Shown here in pieces: positions 42,772-51,423 of a DNA stretch of 64,000 bases. The position numbers and the translations under genes were made by a program. The first letter of the stretch is position 1, and every line of letters begins with the position of its first letter. The DNA is from Bradyrhizobium sp. AZCC 1610 (GTDB lineage Bacteria > Pseudomonadota > Alphaproteobacteria > Rhizobiales > Xanthobacteraceae), in assembly GCF_036924515.1 (NCBI RefSeq), contig NZ_JAZHRR010000001.1, positions 7,535,001-7,599,000 on the forward strand, in the 5' to 3' direction. A model generated the notes under the pieces. That model did no database searches and was not told the origin of the DNA. It saw nothing but the letters and a program-made list of their open reading frames with translations.

Positions 42772-43311
42772 TCAGTAAGCTTCCTTCGCATCGGCCTCTT
42801 CGCTGGTCTGCACCAGTTCGAGGCTCGCCTCGATCTTGCCGAGCAGCCGCGCGAAATCGCGCCGCTCCTGCGCGGAGAGGCATGAGAGGATTTCCTGCTC
42901 CTTGCGCAACAGGCGCGGGATCAGTTCCTCGTAGAGCGTTGCGCCCTTGCGCGTCAGGCGCAGCCGGAATTCGCGGCGGTCGTCCTCATTTTCGACGCGC
43001 TCGATGATCTGCCGCTTCATCAGCGACGTGACGGCGCGGCTGATGGTGGATTTGTGGGTGCGGGTGCAGTGGGCGATGTATTGCGCGCTGCAGGCATCGT
43101 GGCGGAAGCCGAGCGTCGCCAGCACGCGCCATTCCGGAATGTCGAGCCCGTAGCGGGCGGCATATTCCACCGAAAGTGCCGAACTGACCTCGGCGGCCAG
43201 CCGGTTCAGGCGGAACGGAACGAAGCCGAAGAGATCCAGCCTGGCGTCTTTCCTCGATGCGCCTTCATCGCGCGAATCGGCGGCCACTTCGCTTGAAGAT
43301 GCTTTCGGCAA
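42772..43311 (-). CDS. MarR family transcriptional regulator
   Basis: This 179-residue protein has a winged helix-turn-helix (about 60-130) with the recognition region RTHKSTISRAVTSLMKR and the wing NEDDRREFRLRLT. The N-terminal 25 residues are polar and variable. Start is TTG 43311, supported by GAGG 7 bases upstream. It is divergent from the FAD monooxygenase, and a palindromic site lies between them at 43360-43377. Such MarR proteins are usually repressors of the adjacent aromatic-degradation genes, relieved by a phenolic ligand; the ligand here is not known. Confidence 0.9.
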   Translation of the reverse strand: MPKASSSEVAADSRDEGASRKDARLDLFGFVPFRLNRLAAEVSSALSVEYAARYGLDIPEWRVLATLGFRHDACSAQYIAHCTRTHKSTISRAVTSLMKRQIIERVENEDDRREFRLRLTRKGATLYEELIPRLLRKEQEILSCLSAQERRDFARLLGKIEASLELVQTSEEADAKEAY

Positions 43312-43359
43312 AGGTAGCCTCGATTTGAGTTGACGCCGGGGCAGGCCCGGGGTTTAAGA

Positions 43360-43377
43360 TAGTTGCAGATGCGACTA
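43360..43377. promoter_or_regulatory. Candidate MarR operator TAGTTGCAGATGCGACTA
   Basis: Eight-base arms TAGTTGCA and TGCGACTA with one mismatch and a two-base spacer. Size and symmetry suit a MarR dimer. It lies 48 bases upstream of the regulator start and 149 bases before the monooxygenase. Confidence 0.5.
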
Positions 43378-43405
43378 ATTTAGCAGGGGCGCACGCCACT
43401 AGCTA

Positions 43406-43504
43406 GCGTTTTCGAGCGAAGTGGATACCGGTTCGCGTCAAGAAAACGCGTCAAAACAGGAATCTGAGCTTATCGGTTCTGATTCAATCAGAGCCGATAA
43501 GCTC
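43406..43504. repeat. Bipartite palindromic repeat of rhizobial type
   Basis: Part one has GCGTTTTC/GAAAACGC arms (43406-43449) around AAGTGGATACCGGTTCGCGT, a sequence I recall repeated in Rhizobiales genomes. Part two, 43466-43504, is a 39-base palindrome with 19-base arms, one mismatch and a single central base, from GAGCTTATCGG to CCGATAAGCTC. Located just before the monooxygenase start. Confidence 0.7.
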
Positions 43505-43525
43505 TAGTCACGGGGTTGAGCCCGC

Positions 43526-45139
43526 ATGGCGCAGACTAAAACCCAGTTCGGCTATCGCCGCCATCCCGATCAGGATCGGGCAGGCGCGAACCTGGCCGAA
43601 CACGCGATCGTCGTGGTCGGTGCAGGCCCGGTGGGGTTGTCGCTGGCGATCGATCTGGCACAGCGCGGCCAATCGGTGGTGCTGCTCGACGACGCCGACC
43701 GGATCGGCGAGGGCTCGCGGGCGATCTGCTTCTCCAAACGCTCGCTCGAATTCTGGGACCGGCTCGGCATCGGCCAGCGCATGGTCGACAAGGGCGTGGT
43801 GTGGAGCGTCGGCAAGATTTTTCACGGCGAGCAGCAACTCTACCAGTTCAATCTGCTGCCGGAGCCGGGGCACAAGCGGCCGGCTTTCATCAACCTGCAG
43901 CAATTCTATGCCGAGGCCTATCTGGTCGACCGCGTCGGCGAGCTTCCCGCAATCGACCTGCGCTGGCGCAACAAGGTGACGGGGCTCGAGCCGCGCAACG
44001 ATTATGTGCTGCTGACGATCCAGACGCCGGATGGTCCGTATCGGCTGAATGCGCAGTATGTCATCGCCTGCGACGGCGCCCGATCCTCGCTGCGGCAAAT
44101 GGTGGGTGCGGAATTCGCAGGGCAGGTGTTCGAGGATCAGTTCCTGATCGCCGACGTCAAGATGACGGCGGCGTTTCCGACCGAGCGCTGGTTCTGGTTC
44201 GATCCGCCATTCCATGCCGGACGCTCCGCGCTGTTGCACAAGCAGCCCGACGACATCTGGCGGATCGACCTGCAGCTCAATCGCTTTGCCGATCCGGCGA
44301 TCGAAAAGCTGCCGGAGAACGTGCGGCCCCGGATCGCGCGCATGCTCGGCCATGACAAGTTCGATTTCGAGTGGATCTCGCTGTACAAGTTCCAGTGCCG
44401 CCGGATGAACAAGTTCATCCATGGCCGGGTGATCTTTGCCGGCGACGCCGCGCATCAGGTCTCGCCGTTCGGCGCCCGCGGCGCCAATTCCGGGCTCGAG
44501 GACGCCGAGAATATCGCGTGGAAGCTCGATCGCGTGCTGCGGGGAACGTCGCCCGAGGCGCTGCTGGAGAGCTACCACATCGAGCGAAGCGCCGCGGCCG
44601 ACGAGAACATCCGCGAATCCACCCGCTCGACCGACTTCATGGCGCCCAACTCCCACCAGGAGGCGCGGCTGCGCAAGGCGGTGCTGTCGCTCGCGAAGGA
44701 AACCGAATTCGGCAAGCGCATGGTGAATGCGGGGCGTCTCTCGACGCCGTCGGTCTATGCGACGCCGCTCTCGACCGCCGATGGCGACGCGTGGCGCGGC
44801 GGCCCGCGTCCCGGCGCGTCGATGCTGGATGCGCCGGTTGCAGGTCCAGGCGGCGAGCCGACGTTCCTGACAGATACCTTCATCTCGGCCGGAACGCGGT
44901 TCACACTGCTGGAGTTTAGCAATGGCGCGACGGCGGAAACGCCCGAAGGGCTGGGCGCAATCCGGATAGGCGGGAAAAGCGGCCTGATCGATTCCACGGG
45001 TCTTGCCGCCGCACGCTACGACGCCGAGCCGGGCACCGCCTATCTGCTTCGCCCCGACGGTTATGTTGCGGCGCGGTTCCGGCATCCGACCCGCGAGGGG
45101 CTCGACGGCGCGCTGGCGCGTGCCACAGGCCACAACTGA
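43526..45139 (+). CDS. FAD-dependent aromatic monooxygenase (MhpA/PheA-type)
   Basis: This 537-residue flavoprotein hydroxylase has GxGxxG (VVVGAGPVGLSLAIDL, about 29-44), the DG motif IACDGARSSLR near 185, and the GD motif VIFAGDAAHQVSPFGARGANSGLEDAENI near 300. That order is that of class A monooxygenases, which add one oxygen to a phenolic ring using NAD(P)H. C-terminal residues from about 420 form a thioredoxin-like tail. Next to hmgA and fahA it may hydroxylate a phenol feeding homogentisate or a related ring-cleavage path; the substrate is not clear. A 9-base gap to DUF2783. Confidence 0.9.
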   Translation: MAQTKTQFGYRRHPDQDRAGANLAEHAIVVVGAGPVGLSLAIDLAQRGQSVVLLDDADRIGEGSRAICFSKRSLEFWDRLGIGQRMVDKGVVWSVGKIFHGEQQLYQFNLLPEPGHKRPAFINLQQFYAEAYLVDRVGELPAIDLRWRNKVTGLEPRNDYVLLTIQTPDGPYRLNAQYVIACDGARSSLRQMVGAEFAGQVFEDQFLIADVKMTAAFPTERWFWFDPPFHAGRSALLHKQPDDIWRIDLQLNRFADPAIEKLPENVRPRIARMLGHDKFDFEWISLYKFQCRRMNKFIHGRVIFAGDAAHQVSPFGARGANSGLEDAENIAWKLDRVLRGTSPEALLESYHIERSAAADENIRESTRSTDFMAPNSHQEARLRKAVLSLAKETEFGKRMVNAGRLSTPSVYATPLSTADGDAWRGGPRPGASMLDAPVAGPGGEPTFLTDTFISAGTRFTLLEFSNGATAETPEGLGAIRIGGKSGLIDSTGLAAARYDAEPGTAYLLRPDGYVAARFRHPTREGLDGALARATGHN

Positions 45140-45148
45140 GGTTTCGTC

Positions 45149-45373
45149 ATGGCGCTATCGACCGCTTCGAATTTTGCCAAGCCCGACGACGCGTTCCGCG
45201 CCATCGTCGAGGCGCATCGCGGGTTAAGCGATGAGCAAAGCGCCGATCTCGACGCGGCGCTGGTTCTCGTGCTCGCCAACCATATTGGCGATATCGCCGT
45301 TTTGCACGAGGCCATCGCGCTCGCCAAGCGGCGGATGCTCGATGCGAGCCAGCAACAACAACAGCAGCAATAA
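45149..45373 (+). CDS. DUF2783 small protein with C-terminal polyglutamine
   Basis: This 74-residue protein matches DUF2783 (LSDEQSADLDAALVLVLANH, then HEAIALAKRRML), small proteins of unknown function that are commonly next to FAD monooxygenases. The end is a run of glutamines encoded by CAA/CAG repeats (45350-45370), which could vary in length. In the same operon between the monooxygenase and MBL genes. Confidence 0.85.
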   Translation: MALSTASNFAKPDDAFRAIVEAHRGLSDEQSADLDAALVLVLANHIGDIAVLHEAIALAKRRMLDASQQQQQQQ

Positions 45374-45406
45374 TTCACGTCTCGAACGAAGTCAGGAATC
45401 GAATTG

Positions 45407-46363
45407 ATGGCCAAGGGTTTCGCGTCCACGACCGATCTGGCGGAGAAGAAAATCACCTTCTCCGAAATCGGCACCGATCTCTACGCTTTCACCGCCGAGG
45501 GCGATCCGAACTCCGCGATCATCGTCGGTGACGACGGCTGCCTGGTGTTCGACGCGCAGTCGACACCGGCGATGGCGAATAAAGTGATCGAACGCGTGCG
45601 CACGGTCACCGACAAGCCGATCAAGTACGTCGTGCTGTCGCATTACCACGCCGTGCGCGTGCTGGGCGCTTCCGCCTACAAGGCGCAGGGCATCGTGGCG
45701 TCGGCCGAAACCCACCGGCTGATCGAGGAACGCGGCCAGCAGGATTGGGATTCCGAATATGGCCGTTTCCCGCGCCTGTTCCAGGATGCGCAGAGCATTC
45801 CTGGCCTGACCTGGCCGACGCTGACCTTCGAGGGCGAAATGTCGATCTACCTGGGAAAACGCGAGGTGCGGCTGATGCAGCTCGGCGCCGGGCATACGTC
45901 GGGCGACATCGTGGCCTGGGTGCCGGATGCCGAGGTGATGTTCTCCGGCGACCTGATCGAGTATCACTCGGCCTGCTATTGCGGCGACGCGCACTTACGC
46001 GAATGGCCGATGACGCTGAACGAAATTCGCGCCTTCAATCCGAAGGCGATCGCGCCGGGGCGCGGCGATGCGCTGAAGGGTCTTTCGACCGGGCGCGACG
46101 CGATTGCGATGACGCGCGACTTCGTCACCTCGCTTTATGGTGCGGCAGAAAGCTCGGTCGCCAAGGGTCGTACGCTGAAGGAAACCATGGCTGCGACGCG
46201 CGAGGTGATGGATCCGAAATTCTCCAGCTTCGCCATCTACGAGCACTGCCTGCCGTTCAACGTCTCGCGCGCGTTCGACGAGGCATCCGGGATCGACGAT
46301 CCCGTGATCTGGACCGACAAGCGCGACCAGGAAATGTGGGCCGCCCTGCAAGGAGGAGGATGA
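45407..46363 (+). CDS. Metallo-beta-lactamase-fold hydrolase with a degenerate zinc motif
   Basis: This 318-residue protein has the MBL fold, but its HxHxDH motif reads [10 protein letters not shown] (H79, H81, then V83 and R84 instead of Asp-His), so the second metal site is lacking. Later ligands remain: GAGHTSGD and [10 protein letters not shown]. Members with this HYHAVR form are found in alphaproteobacterial aromatic-degradation loci; one metal or none may be bound. ATG 45407 preferred over TTG 45404. Its stop TGA overlaps the first ATG of hmgA (ATGA at 46360-46363), so translation is coupled. Confidence 0.85.
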   Translation: MAKGFASTTDLAEKKITFSEIGTDLYAFTAEGDPNSAIIVGDDGCLVFDAQSTPAMANKVIERVRTVTDKPIKYVVLSHYHAVRVLGASAYKAQGIVASAETHRLIEERGQQDWDSEYGRFPRLFQDAQSIPGLTWPTLTFEGEMSIYLGKREVRLMQLGAGHTSGDIVAWVPDAEVMFSGDLIEYHSACYCGDAHLREWPMTLNEIRAFNPKAIAPGRGDALKGLSTGRDAIAMTRDFVTSLYGAAESSVAKGRTLKETMAATREVMDPKFSSFAIYEHCLPFNVSRAFDEASGIDDPVIWTDKRDQEMWAALQGGG

Positions 46364-46365
46364 CC

Positions 46366-47712
46366 ATGAATATCAACACCTCGCCCGATCAGATCGTTCG
46401 CAGCACCGCGCAATTGACACCGGGCTACATGTCCGGCTTCGGCAACAGTTTTGAGACCGAGGCGTTGCCCGGCGCGCTGCCGATGGGGCGCAATTCGCCG
46501 CAGCGCTGCGCCTACGGGCTCTATGCCGAACAGCTTTCCGGCTCGCCCTTCACCGCGCCGCGCGGCAGCAACGAGCGATCCTGGCTCTATCGCATCCGTC
46601 CGTCGGTGAAGCATTCCGGCCGGTTTGCCAAGGCCGATGCCGGGCTGTGGCGCACCGCGCCGTGCCACGAATATGAACTGCCGATCGCGCAACTGCGCTG
46701 GGATCCGGCGCCGATCCCGAAGGAGGACATGACGTTCCTGCAGGGCGTGCAGACCATGACCACGGCGGGCGACGCTAATACCCAGGCCGGCATGGCCGCG
46801 CACGTCTATCTCATCACCAAGTCAATGGTCGATCAGCATTTCTATAATGCCGACGGCGAGATGATGTTCGTGGCCCAGCAGGGCAATCTGCGCCTCGTCA
46901 CCGAGTTCGGCCGTATCGATATCGAGCCGGGCGAGATCGCCGTGATCCCGCGCGGCGTGAAATTCCGCGCCGAGATCCCGGGCGACCCTGCGCGCGGCTA
47001 CCTCTGCGAAAATTACGGCGGCGCCTTCACGCTGCCGGAGCGCGGGCCGATCGGCGCCAACTGCCTGGCCAATTCGCGCGACTTCCTTACCCCCGTAGCC
47101 AGCTATGAGGACAAGGACACGCCGACCGAATTGTTCGTGAAATGGGGCGGCTCGCTGTTCAAGACCACGCTGCCGCATTCGCCGATCGACGTGGTGGCGT
47201 GGCACGGCAATTACGCGCCGTACAAATACGATCTGCGCACCTTCTCGCCGGTCGGCGCCATCGGCTTCGACCATCCCGATCCCTCGATCTTCACGGTGCT
47301 GACTTCGCCGTCGGAGACCGCGGGTACCGCGAACATCGACTTCGTCATTTTCCCGGAGCGCTGGGCGGTCGCTGAAAACACCTTCCGTCCGCCCTGGTAT
47401 CACATGAACATCATGTCGGAGTTCATGGGACTGATCTACGGCGTCTACGACGCCAAGCCGCAGGGGTTTGTCCCAGGCGGCATCTCGCTGCACAACATGA
47501 TGCTGCCGCACGGTCCCGACCGCGAGGCCTTCGACCACGCCAGCAATAGCGAGTTGAAGCCGGTGAAGCTGACCGGCACCATGGCCTTCATGTTCGAAAC
47601 GCGTTTCCCGCAGCGTGTGACCCAGCACGCGGCTACGACCGCGGCCTTGCAAGATGACTACGCCGATTGCTGGAAGGGCCTGGAGAAGCGGTTCGATCCG
47701 AATAAGCCGTAG
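46366..47712 (+). CDS. hmgA: Homogentisate 1,2-dioxygenase
   Basis: This 448-residue iron enzyme opens the ring of homogentisate to maleylacetoacetate in tyrosine/phenylalanine degradation. Fe ligands are visible as His and Glu in [14 protein letters not shown] and His in MMLPHGPD (human His335, Glu341, His371); the catalytic-loop His is in [14 protein letters not shown]. The N-terminal [20 protein letters not shown] is diagnostic. AGGAGGAGG at 46351-46359 favours ATG 46366 over ATG 46360. Requires O2. It precedes fahA. Confidence 0.97.
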   Translation: MNINTSPDQIVRSTAQLTPGYMSGFGNSFETEALPGALPMGRNSPQRCAYGLYAEQLSGSPFTAPRGSNERSWLYRIRPSVKHSGRFAKADAGLWRTAPCHEYELPIAQLRWDPAPIPKEDMTFLQGVQTMTTAGDANTQAGMAAHVYLITKSMVDQHFYNADGEMMFVAQQGNLRLVTEFGRIDIEPGEIAVIPRGVKFRAEIPGDPARGYLCENYGGAFTLPERGPIGANCLANSRDFLTPVASYEDKDTPTELFVKWGGSLFKTTLPHSPIDVVAWHGNYAPYKYDLRTFSPVGAIGFDHPDPSIFTVLTSPSETAGTANIDFVIFPERWAVAENTFRPPWYHMNIMSEFMGLIYGVYDAKPQGFVPGGISLHNMMLPHGPDREAFDHASNSELKPVKLTGTMAFMFETRFPQRVTQHAATTAALQDDYADCWKGLEKRFDPNKP

Positions 47713-47721
47713 CACTCAACT

Positions 47722-47799
47722 CGTCATCGCCGGGCTTGACCCGGCGATCCATCACCCTTGTGAGTAGATGGATGCCCGGGTCAAGCCCGGGCATGACGG
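47722..47799. repeat. Palindromic intergenic repeat, family D copy 2
   Basis: Begins CGTCATCGCCGGGCTTGACC and ends GCCCGGGCATGACGG, inner GGCGATCCAT / ATGGATGCCC. It lies between hmgA and fahA and is open in the fahA frame, so it explains the false long N-terminus of that frame. Confidence 0.88.
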
Positions 47800-47819
47800 T
47801 TTCCCGATTGGAGAATCAC

Positions 47820-49091
47820 GTGGCCCACCCCAACGATCCCTCTCTCCGCTCCTTCATCGACGTCGCGCCTGATTCCCATTTCCCGATCCAGAATCTCCCC
47901 TACGGCGTGTTCTCCGCCAAGGACGGGCTTGCCCCGCGCGTCGGCGTTGCGATCGGCGACTATGTGCTCGATCTCTGGCAGCTCGCGCAGGACTGCCGGT
48001 TCGATGTCGTCGAGCCGGCGGTGTTCGCCGCATCGCAGCTCAATCCGTTCATGGCGCTGGGGCCAACAGTCTGGTCGAGCACGCGGGTGCGGATCAGCGA
48101 GCTTCTGCGGCATGACCATCCCGAGTTGCGCGACAATGAAAAACTGCGCAAGCGCGCGCTGGTGCCGATGGCTGACGTCAAGCTGCATCTGCCGTTCGCG
48201 GTTTCCGGCTACACCGATTTCTATTCGTCGAAGGAGCACGCCACCAATGTCGGCGTGATGTTCCGGGGCAAGGACAATGCGCTTCAACCGAATTGGCTGC
48301 ATATGCCGATCGGCTACAACGGCCGGGCTTCGACCGTCGTGGTCAGCGGCACGAAGGTTAGGCGGCCACGCGGGCAGTTGAAGCCGCCGACCGCTGAGGT
48401 GCCGAGCTTTGGTCCCTGCAAGCGGCTCGATTTCGAGCTCGAAATGGGTGTGGTAGTCGGGCAGCCATCCGTGATGGGCGAAATGCTCACCGAGAAGCAG
48501 GCCGAAGAAATGATCTTCGGCTTCGTGATCCTGAACGACTGGAGCGCGCGTGACATCCAGCAGTGGGAGTACGTGCCGCTCGGGCCGTTCCAGGCCAAGG
48601 TGTTCGCGACCTCGATCAGCCCGTGGGTGGTGACGCGCGAGGCGTTGGAGCCATTTCGCCTTCACGGCCCCGCGCAGGATCCGAAGCCGCTGTCCTATCT
48701 GCAGCAAGTGCAGCCGAACAATTACGACATGGCGCTCGAGGTCGGCCTGCGCGCGGCGCCAATGAACGCGCCCGTCAATATCAGCCGGACGAACTTCAAG
48801 TACATGTACTGGTCGTCGGTGCAGCAGCTCGTGCACCATGCGTCTTCCGGCTGCGCCATGAATGTCGGCGATCTCTTGGGGAGCGGCACCATCTCCGGTC
48901 CGGAGAAGGACCAGCGCGGCAGCCTGCTCGAAATAAGCTGGAACGGCACCGAGCCCGTGGAGCTGGCTCCCGGCGTGAAGCGCGCGTTCCTGGAAGACGG
49001 CGATTCGCTCGTCATGCGCGGCTGGTGCCAGGGCGACGGCTATCGCGTCGGCTTTGGCGAGGTCGAGGGGACGATTTTGGCGGCGGGGTGA
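47820..49091 (+). CDS. fahA: Fumarylacetoacetase
   Basis: This 423-residue hydrolase splits fumarylacetoacetate to fumarate and acetoacetate, the last step of tyrosine breakdown. The N-terminal SH3-like part (SFIDVAPDSHFPIQNLPYGV) and the FAH core DFYSSKEHATNVG, RLDFELEMG and WSARDIQQWEYVPLGPF carry the metal-binding acidic residues and catalytic His. Start is GTG 47820 with GGAG 6 bases upstream; upstream codons are a palindromic repeat. The preceding isomerase gene maiA is not in the window. Confidence 0.96.
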   Translation: MAHPNDPSLRSFIDVAPDSHFPIQNLPYGVFSAKDGLAPRVGVAIGDYVLDLWQLAQDCRFDVVEPAVFAASQLNPFMALGPTVWSSTRVRISELLRHDHPELRDNEKLRKRALVPMADVKLHLPFAVSGYTDFYSSKEHATNVGVMFRGKDNALQPNWLHMPIGYNGRASTVVVSGTKVRRPRGQLKPPTAEVPSFGPCKRLDFELEMGVVVGQPSVMGEMLTEKQAEEMIFGFVILNDWSARDIQQWEYVPLGPFQAKVFATSISPWVVTREALEPFRLHGPAQDPKPLSYLQQVQPNNYDMALEVGLRAAPMNAPVNISRTNFKYMYWSSVQQLVHHASSGCAMNVGDLLGSGTISGPEKDQRGSLLEISWNGTEPVELAPGVKRAFLEDGDSLVMRGWCQGDGYRVGFGEVEGTILAAG

Positions 49092-49102
49092 CGCTCTCTC
49101 CC

Positions 49103-49180
49103 CGTCATTGCGAGCGAAGCGAAGCAATCCATGGCGCCGCAAGCGGAAATATGGATTGCTTCGCTTCGCTCGCAATGACG
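49103..49180. repeat. Palindromic intergenic repeat, family A copy 4
   Basis: CGTCATTGCGAGCGAAGCGA against CTTCGCTCGCAATGACG, with inner GAAGCAATCCAT and ATGGATTGCTTC. In the 97-base gap between convergent fahA and DUF1272. Confidence 0.9.
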
Positions 49181-49188
49181 CGGATGGG

Positions 49189-49500
49189 TCACCGCTCCCG
49201 CGGCGGAATATCCCGAAGCCGCGCTGAATGCGCGGCGACATCCTCGACGCTGTATTTCAAATGCACCCGCTTGTCCGACGGCGGATGCTTCGCCACGCAC
49301 ACGCCGGGCCGTCGCTCGGTGGCGGGGCGGATCGGCCGCGGCGCAAAACCGCCACCGCAGTTCGGGCAGACATTATGCAGCTTGTTGTCCACGCAAGCCG
49401 CGCAGAACGTGCATTCGTAGGAACAGATCCGCGCGTCGGTTGCGCTCGGAGGCAGGTCCTTGTCGCAATATTCGCAGTTCGGGCGGAGTTGCAGTGCCAT
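49189..49500 (-). CDS. DUF1272 zinc-ribbon-like protein
   Basis: This 103-residue protein has N-terminal cysteines in two CxxC-like sets, CEYCDKDLPP and CSYECTFCAACVDN, then CPNCGGGF, the DUF1272 arrangement that should bind zinc. The last 50 residues are basic. Function unknown. Start at ATG 49500 (MALQLRPNCEYC). Same strand as the AsnC gene upstream, 85 bases away. Confidence 0.88.
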   Translation of the reverse strand: MALQLRPNCEYCDKDLPPSATDARICSYECTFCAACVDNKLHNVCPNCGGGFAPRPIRPATERRPGVCVAKHPPSDKRVHLKYSVEDVAAHSARLRDIPPRER

Positions 49501-49585
49501 GGTGGTCTCGTGATGTGCTTCCAAAGCGATCATTGCAAATCGATCTGCGAAAGCGAATGACAGATTTCCCTCGATTTGAGCCATG

Positions 49586-50053
49586 CTACGACCGCAGCGG
49601 CAGCCTCGCACTTTCCTTGAGCCGGTCCAGCACGATCGACGAGCGCACATGCGCCACGCTCTGGTGCGGCATCAGCACGTCGTTGACGAGGCCGGAGAGG
49701 TCTTTGAGGTCGCGTAGCACCACCTTCAAGACATAATCGGCATCGCCGGTCAGCGAATAGGCCTCCTGGATATCGTCGACGCGGTTGACCAGCGCACGGA
49801 ATTTCTTGGCGTTGTCGGGCGAATGCGTCGCCAGGGTGATGTGGATGAAGGCGATCAGGTTGAAGCCGAGCGCTTCGCCGGCGAGGTCGGCGTGGTAGCC
49901 CGCGATCACCTTCTCTTCCTCCAGCCGCATCCGCCGTCGCGAGCATTGCGAGGCCGACAGGCCGACAAGGTCGGCGAGCTGCTGGTTGGTCAGCCGGCCG
50001 TCGTCCTGCAACGCGGCCAGCATTTTGAGGTCGAAGGCGTCTACGGATATCAT
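49586..50053 (-). CDS. Lrp/AsnC family transcriptional regulator
   Basis: This 155-residue regulator has an N-terminal HTH (DAFDLKMLAALQDDGRLTNQ, then GLSASQCSRRRMRL) and a C-terminal RAM/effector domain (GFNLIAFIHITLATHS, GDADYVLKVVLRDLKD). Start ATG 50053. It is divergent from hppD with 123 bases between, so it probably controls hppD and itself in response to tyrosine, phenylalanine or a related ligand. The candidate dyad at 50072-50088 lies in that gap. Confidence 0.93.
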   Translation of the reverse strand: MISVDAFDLKMLAALQDDGRLTNQQLADLVGLSASQCSRRRMRLEEEKVIAGYHADLAGEALGFNLIAFIHITLATHSPDNAKKFRALVNRVDDIQEAYSLTGDADYVLKVVLRDLKDLSGLVNDVLMPHQSVAHVRSSIVLDRLKESARLPLRS

Positions 50054-50071
50054 GCGCAAATTGCCATTCTA

Positions 50072-50088
50072 ATGCATAGATTGTGCAT
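50072..50088. promoter_or_regulatory. Inverted repeat ATGCA-N7-TGCAT, candidate AsnC-type site
   Basis: Arms ATGCA and TGCAT separated by seven bases (50072-50088). A direct repeat TTTGCA..TTTGCA follows at about 50112-50127. Position between asnC-like and hppD suits an Lrp-type regulator; low specificity, so only moderate support. Confidence 0.4.
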
Positions 50089-50144
50089 CACAATAGCCGA
50101 ACACGAGCCCGTTTGCATACACTTTGCACCCGTTTCGATCGATA

Positions 50145-50158
50145 TTGATCCAGATCAA
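50145..50158. promoter_or_regulatory. Perfect FNR/FixK box TTGATCCAGATCAA upstream of hppD
   Basis: Exact TTGAT-N4-ATCAA, the consensus of FNR and FixK proteins. It ends 18 bases before the hppD start codon, just ahead of the SD CAGGAG, so binding would be over or downstream of the promoter rather than in an activating position. Confidence 0.65.
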
Positions 50159-50176
50159 TTTTCAGGAGATTCCGCC

Positions 50177-51295
50177 ATGGGTCCGTTTCCGCATGACGCG
50201 CCTGCCGCCACCATCAGCGCCGATAACCCGATGGGCACCGACGGCTTTGAGTTCGTCGAATACGCGCACCCGAACCCTGAGGAACTGCACGCGCTGTTCA
50301 AGCTGATGGGCTATGCGCCGGTTGCCCGCCACAGGACCAGGAAGATCACGGTCTATCGCCAGGGCGACATCAATTATCTCGTCAACGAGGAGCCGGGCAC
50401 TCACGGTCATGGCTTCGTCGCAGCGCATGGACCCTGCGCGCCGTCGATGGCGTTCCGCGTGGTTGATGCGAAGCAGGCCTATGAGCGGGCACTGTCGCTG
50501 GGCGCGGAGGCCGCGGATATTCCTTCCGCGCAGAAGACGCTCGACGTTCCCGCCATCAAGGGCATCGGCGGCAGCCTGCTCTATTTCGTCGACCGCTATG
50601 GCGCCAAGGGCTCAGCCTATGACATCGAGTTCGAATGGCTTGGCGCGCAGGATCCGCAGCCCGCAGGTGCCGGGCTCTATTACATCGATCACCTCACCCA
50701 CAACGTTCATCGCGGCCGCATGGACGTCTGGACCGGCTTCTACGAAAAGCTGTTCAACTTCCGCCAGATCCGCTTCTTCGACATCGAGGGCCGCGCGTCC
50801 GGCCTGTTCTCCCGTGCACTGACCAGCCCGGACGGCAAGATCCGGATCCCGATCAACGAGGACGCCGGCGATTCCGGGCAGATCGAGGAGTATCTTAACA
50901 TCTATCGCGGCGAGGGCATTCAGCACATCGCCTGCGGCGCGCGGGACATCTACGCTACCGTCGAGACGTTGCGCGCAGATGGTTTGCCGTTCATGCCGTC
51001 GCCGCCGGAGACCTATTTCGAGAAGATCGACGCGCGCCTGCCGCGGCATGGCGAAGACGTTGCTCGCCTGCGGCGCGATGGCATTCTCATTGACGGCGAG
51101 GGCGTGGTCGACGGCGGCCACACCAAGGTGCTGCTGCAGATTTTCTCGGCGAACGCGATCGGGCCGATTTTCTTCGAGTTCATCCAGCGCAAGGGCGACG
51201 ACGGTTTTGGCGAAGGCAATTTCAAGGCGCTGTTCGAATCGATCGAGGAGGATCAGATTCGCAGGGGTGTGCTGAAGGTGGGGAACGCGGCGTAG
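50177..51295 (+). CDS. hppD: 4-Hydroxyphenylpyruvate dioxygenase
   Basis: This 372-residue non-heme iron enzyme converts 4-hydroxyphenylpyruvate to homogentisate with O2. It is the two-barrel VOC fold: N-terminal domain to about 150, catalytic domain after. The facial triad is readable as His in YYIDHLTHNV, His in GIQHIACG and Glu in GPIFFEFIQRKG. The ATG at 50177 follows GGAG. The product feeds HmgA encoded 3 kb upstream on the same strand. The frame is open from 49823, but those codons overlap the AsnC gene. Confidence 0.97.
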   Translation: MGPFPHDAPAATISADNPMGTDGFEFVEYAHPNPEELHALFKLMGYAPVARHRTRKITVYRQGDINYLVNEEPGTHGHGFVAAHGPCAPSMAFRVVDAKQAYERALSLGAEAADIPSAQKTLDVPAIKGIGGSLLYFVDRYGAKGSAYDIEFEWLGAQDPQPAGAGLYYIDHLTHNVHRGRMDVWTGFYEKLFNFRQIRFFDIEGRASGLFSRALTSPDGKIRIPINEDAGDSGQIEEYLNIYRGEGIQHIACGARDIYATVETLRADGLPFMPSPPETYFEKIDARLPRHGEDVARLRRDGILIDGEGVVDGGHTKVLLQIFSANAIGPIFFEFIQRKGDDGFGEGNFKALFESIEEDQIRRGVLKVGNAA

Positions 51296-51300
51296 CGAAC

Positions 51301-51420
51301 TCTCGTGTCCCGGACGCGCTGCAGCGTGTAACGCTGCTGCGCAGAGCCGGGACCCCAGCGGCTGTGGGCCCCGGCTCTGCAGTGCATCGCTTCGCGCTGC
51401 ACTGCGTCCGGGGCACGAGA
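51301..51420. repeat. Long inverted repeat between convergent genes
   Basis: Outer arms TCTCGTGTCCCGGACGC and GCGTCCGGGGCACGAGA with G-T pairings; inner GCAGAGCCGGG-type arms against CCCCGGCTCTGC. In the gap between hppD and the CoA-transferase gene, and probably a two-sided transcript end. Confidence 0.85.
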
Positions 51421-51423
51421 CCT

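Noticed and set aside
45745..46359. N-terminal extension of the hmgA frame
   Set aside because: It overlaps the MBL gene in another frame; the SD-backed ATG at 46366 gives the canonical length of homogentisate dioxygenase.
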